A stretch of 15,173 nt of DNA from JAGHBT01 sp035311885. Lineage in GTDB: Bacteria; Krumholzibacteriota; Krumholzibacteriia; Krumholzibacteriales; WJIX01. Each line of letters starts with the position of its first letter. Position 1 is the first letter of the stretch. Shown here in pieces: positions 13,561 through 15,173 of the stretch. The position numbers were made by a program, and so were the translations under genes. The stretch is taken from positions 1-15,173 of the forward strand of contig CAZKNG010000054.1 of assembly GCA_964554125.1 (NCBI GenBank). The letters are read 5' to 3'. The notes beneath the pieces are model-generated. The model searched no databases. It saw only the letters and a program-made list of their open reading frames with translations, and was not told where the DNA came from.

Positions 13561-14451
13561 ATGAAAAATATGGTTAATATAATAAGGAGTATGCGTCCTA
13601 AACAATGGACTAAAAACCTTGTCCTGTTCGCCGGTGTGGTTTTCGCGAAGGAGTTTCTACACCCCTCTTTATTTCTCAGAAGCATTCTGGGATTTATCGT
13701 TTTCTGCGGGCTTTCCGGGATGATATATATCATTAATGATATATACGACCGTAAGAAGGACAGAAAGCATCCGGCAAAGAGAAACAGACCAATTGCATCA
13801 GGTTCTCTTTCTGTGGTTCACGCGGTAATAATTTCAGTAACAGGAATAGTTGTTTTTAGTGTTTTTTCAGTGTTTCTGGGCATCGAGTTTTTCGGGTTTG
13901 CTTCAGCTTTTATTGTAATAAATTTATTATATTCTCTGTTTTTACGGGATATAGTGATAATTGATGTCCTGAGTATATCTTTCAGTTTTCTCGCAAGAGC
14001 GGGAGCCGGTGTTGCTGTACTCCATCCCGTTCTTCCATCAATTAAGTTTTCTCCCTGGCTCTGGATGTGCACCTTGTTTCTTTCCTTATTTCTTGCTGTT
14101 TGTAAAAGGCGTAATGAATATATCGTCTTAGATGAAGCCGGAGAACACAGAGGGTCGTTATCGTTTTACTCCGCCCGCTTACTCGATCAGCTTGTAGGAT
14201 TAACAGCTACAGCCACTTTGCTCTCTTATTCAATATATACTGTATGGCCGGTTACCGTGTCTAAATTTGGCACAAATAATCTTGTTTTTACAATACCGTT
14301 TGTGATCTTTGGTATTATGAGATATCTATATCTTGTTTACGACCACATGAGGGGTGAGGACCCATCCGCCGTACTACTTACTGAGAAACAGTTGATGGTC
14401 GATGTTTTTCTGTGGTTTGCCGTTACTGTTATTATAATTTATTTCAGCTAA
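13561..14451 (+). CDS. UbiA-superfamily prenyltransferase, decaprenyl-phosphate phosphoribosyltransferase-like
   Basis: A 296-residue integral membrane protein with about eight to nine hydrophobic helices (about 41-58, 85-106, 110-128, 132-152, 163-181, 207-229, 239-257 and 275-295). The N-terminus 'SMRPKQWTKNLVLFAG' (10-25) and the motif 'NDIYDRKKDRKHPAKRNRPIASG' region (59-81), with N59, D63 and D67, match the branch of the superfamily that moves 5-phosphoribose from PRPP onto polyprenyl phosphate (mycobacterial Rv3806c type) rather than quinone or haem enzymes. 'KRRNE' (182-186) sits where the second conserved motif lies. The product would be polyprenyl-phosphoryl-5-phosphoribose, a precursor of lipid-linked pentoses. 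ATG 13561 is the first start; AAGGGGGAAGG (13538-13548) is 12 or more bases upstream, an unusually long spacing. Which sugar donor this organism uses is not shown by the sequence. Confidence 0.82.
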   Translation: MKNMVNIIRSMRPKQWTKNLVLFAGVVFAKEFLHPSLFLRSILGFIVFCGLSGMIYIINDIYDRKKDRKHPAKRNRPIASGSLSVVHAVIISVTGIVVFSVFSVFLGIEFFGFASAFIVINLLYSLFLRDIVIIDVLSISFSFLARAGAGVAVLHPVLPSIKFSPWLWMCTLFLSLFLAVCKRRNEYIVLDEAGEHRGSLSFYSARLLDQLVGLTATATLLSYSIYTVWPVTVSKFGTNNLVFTIPFVIFGIMRYLYLVYDHMRGEDPSAVLLTEKQLMVDVFLWFAVTVIIIYFS

Positions 14452-14469
14452 ATAAGGTGAGGAGAGTAT

Positions 14470-15173
14470 TTGAGCAGGAACGGCTTTTCTTTTGTCAGAT
14501 GCGCTGCCAAAATAAATCTTTATCTTGGTGTAGTTGAAAAACGTTCTGATGGTTATCATGATATAGAGACTGTTTTCCAACCCGTATCACTCTTTGATGA
14601 AATAACTTTTGAGAGAGCAGATAAAGGTATTGAGCTCTGCGGGAGCGGTAATAATATTTGCTGGGATAGAACAAATCTCTGTTACCGTGCGGCTGAGGAA
14701 CTCTTTGAGTATGTTGGTTTATCGCCCGGAGTTCGAATTAATGTAATAAAGAATATTCCTGTTGGGGCCGGGCTTGGAGGGGGAAGCAGTGATGCCGGTG
14801 CTGTGATCATGGGGCTTAACGAGTACTTTGATTTTGGCCTTACCATAATAGAGCTTATGGAAATTGCTTTAAAAATAGGAAGTGATGTGCCATTTTTTGT
14901 TTTCGGCCGTCCAGCTGTGGGAAGGGGGAGGGGGGAGCTTCTTGAAGGTATAGATGGCCTCGAGGAATGCTTCATTCTTCTTGTTCTGACCGGAATAAGA
15001 ATTTCTACTAAGAAAGCCTTTAAAAATATTAGTTTATTGTTGACAAGATCTGATAGTAGATATAGACTGAACCGATTGCTTAAAGGATTAGATGAATTTC
15101 CGGAATCGGAAATAGAGACATATAACAGTTTTGAAGTACAGATTGAGGAAAACTATCCGAATATCGGAAAGAT
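14470..15173 (+). CDS. ispE: 4-diphosphocytidyl-2-C-methyl-D-erythritol kinase (3' truncated by window)
   Basis: IspE phosphorylates CDP-methylerythritol in the non-mevalonate isoprenoid pathway, which supplies polyprenyl phosphates. The frame remains open to the window end; 234 residues are visible of a usual 280-300. It is a GHMP kinase: N-terminal 'AAKINLYLGV' with K14, 'RSDGYHDIETVFQPV', the glycine-rich ATP loop 'PVGAGLGGGSSDAG' (97-110), and 'IGSDVPFFVFG' with the catalytic-type D139. Translation starts at TTG 14470: GAGGAG (14459-14464) lies five bases upstream and no ATG is suitably placed before the conserved N-terminus. It starts 18 bases after the UbiA-type gene stop, so both probably share a transcript. 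Confidence 0.95.
   Translation, partial: MSRNGFSFVRCAAKINLYLGVVEKRSDGYHDIETVFQPVSLFDEITFERADKGIELCGSGNNICWDRTNLCYRAAEELFEYVGLSPGVRINVIKNIPVGAGLGGGSSDAGAVIMGLNEYFDFGLTIIELMEIALKIGSDVPFFVFGRPAVGRGRGELLEGIDGLEECFILLVLTGIRISTKKAFKNISLLLTRSDSRYRLNRLLKGLDEFPESEIETYNSFEVQIEENYPNIGK

Overview
This is a gene-dense stretch of a bacterial chromosome, with every supported gene on the + strand. Base composition is moderately AT-rich. Several features suggest a Gram-negative bacterium of the FCB type or a neighbouring candidate phylum: an MglB/MglA-like pair, a Wza-type SLBB export protein, and a secreted LVIVD propeller ending in an FlgD/T9SS-like C-terminal domain (NRPNPFNP...). I cannot place it more precisely by reading alone. 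I see no rRNA, tRNA, CRISPR array, insertion sequence or phage gene.

Layout. (1) Bases 1-2501 are a replication/recombination group: the 3' end of dnaX, ybaB (overlapping by ATGA), recR, then a roadblock/LC7 protein and an MglA-type GTPase. (2) Bases 2502-2746 are intergenic, with inverted repeats, a perfect palindrome and a sigma70-like promoter. (3) Bases 2747-4560 hold pgpA, a shortened cinA and thpR. The cinA reading frame has no ATG, GTG or TTG at its apparent beginning; the well-placed Shine-Dalgarno points to ATA. (4) Bases 4561-9056 hold recA, with its own extended -10 promoter, then recX (overlapping recA by 17 bases) and alaS. (5) Bases 9072-11155 hold an SLBB polysaccharide export protein and a GmhA-like sedoheptulose-7-phosphate isomerase, closely spaced behind alaS. 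(6) Bases 11376-13397 encode a secreted beta-propeller protein, preceded by an AT-rich intergenic region. (7) Bases 13561-15173 hold a UbiA-superfamily enzyme resembling decaprenyl-phosphate phosphoribosyltransferase and the 5' part of ispE.

How the genes fit together. The dnaX-ybaB-recR and recA-recX-alaS blocks are familiar housekeeping groups for replication, recombination and repair. pgpA, gmhA, the SLBB protein, the UbiA-type enzyme and ispE all concern the envelope: phospholipid, heptose, polysaccharide export, polyprenyl-phosphate sugar and isoprenoid precursor. MglA/MglB is a polarity switch in bacteria where it has been studied.

I found no clear multi-gene system of a wholly new type. 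The items most worth checking are the cinA start and missing N-terminal domain, the A-AAA-AAG slippery heptamer at the end of dnaX, the shared operator-like 12-mer in two intergenic regions, and the UbiA-type enzyme near GmhA and the exporter.
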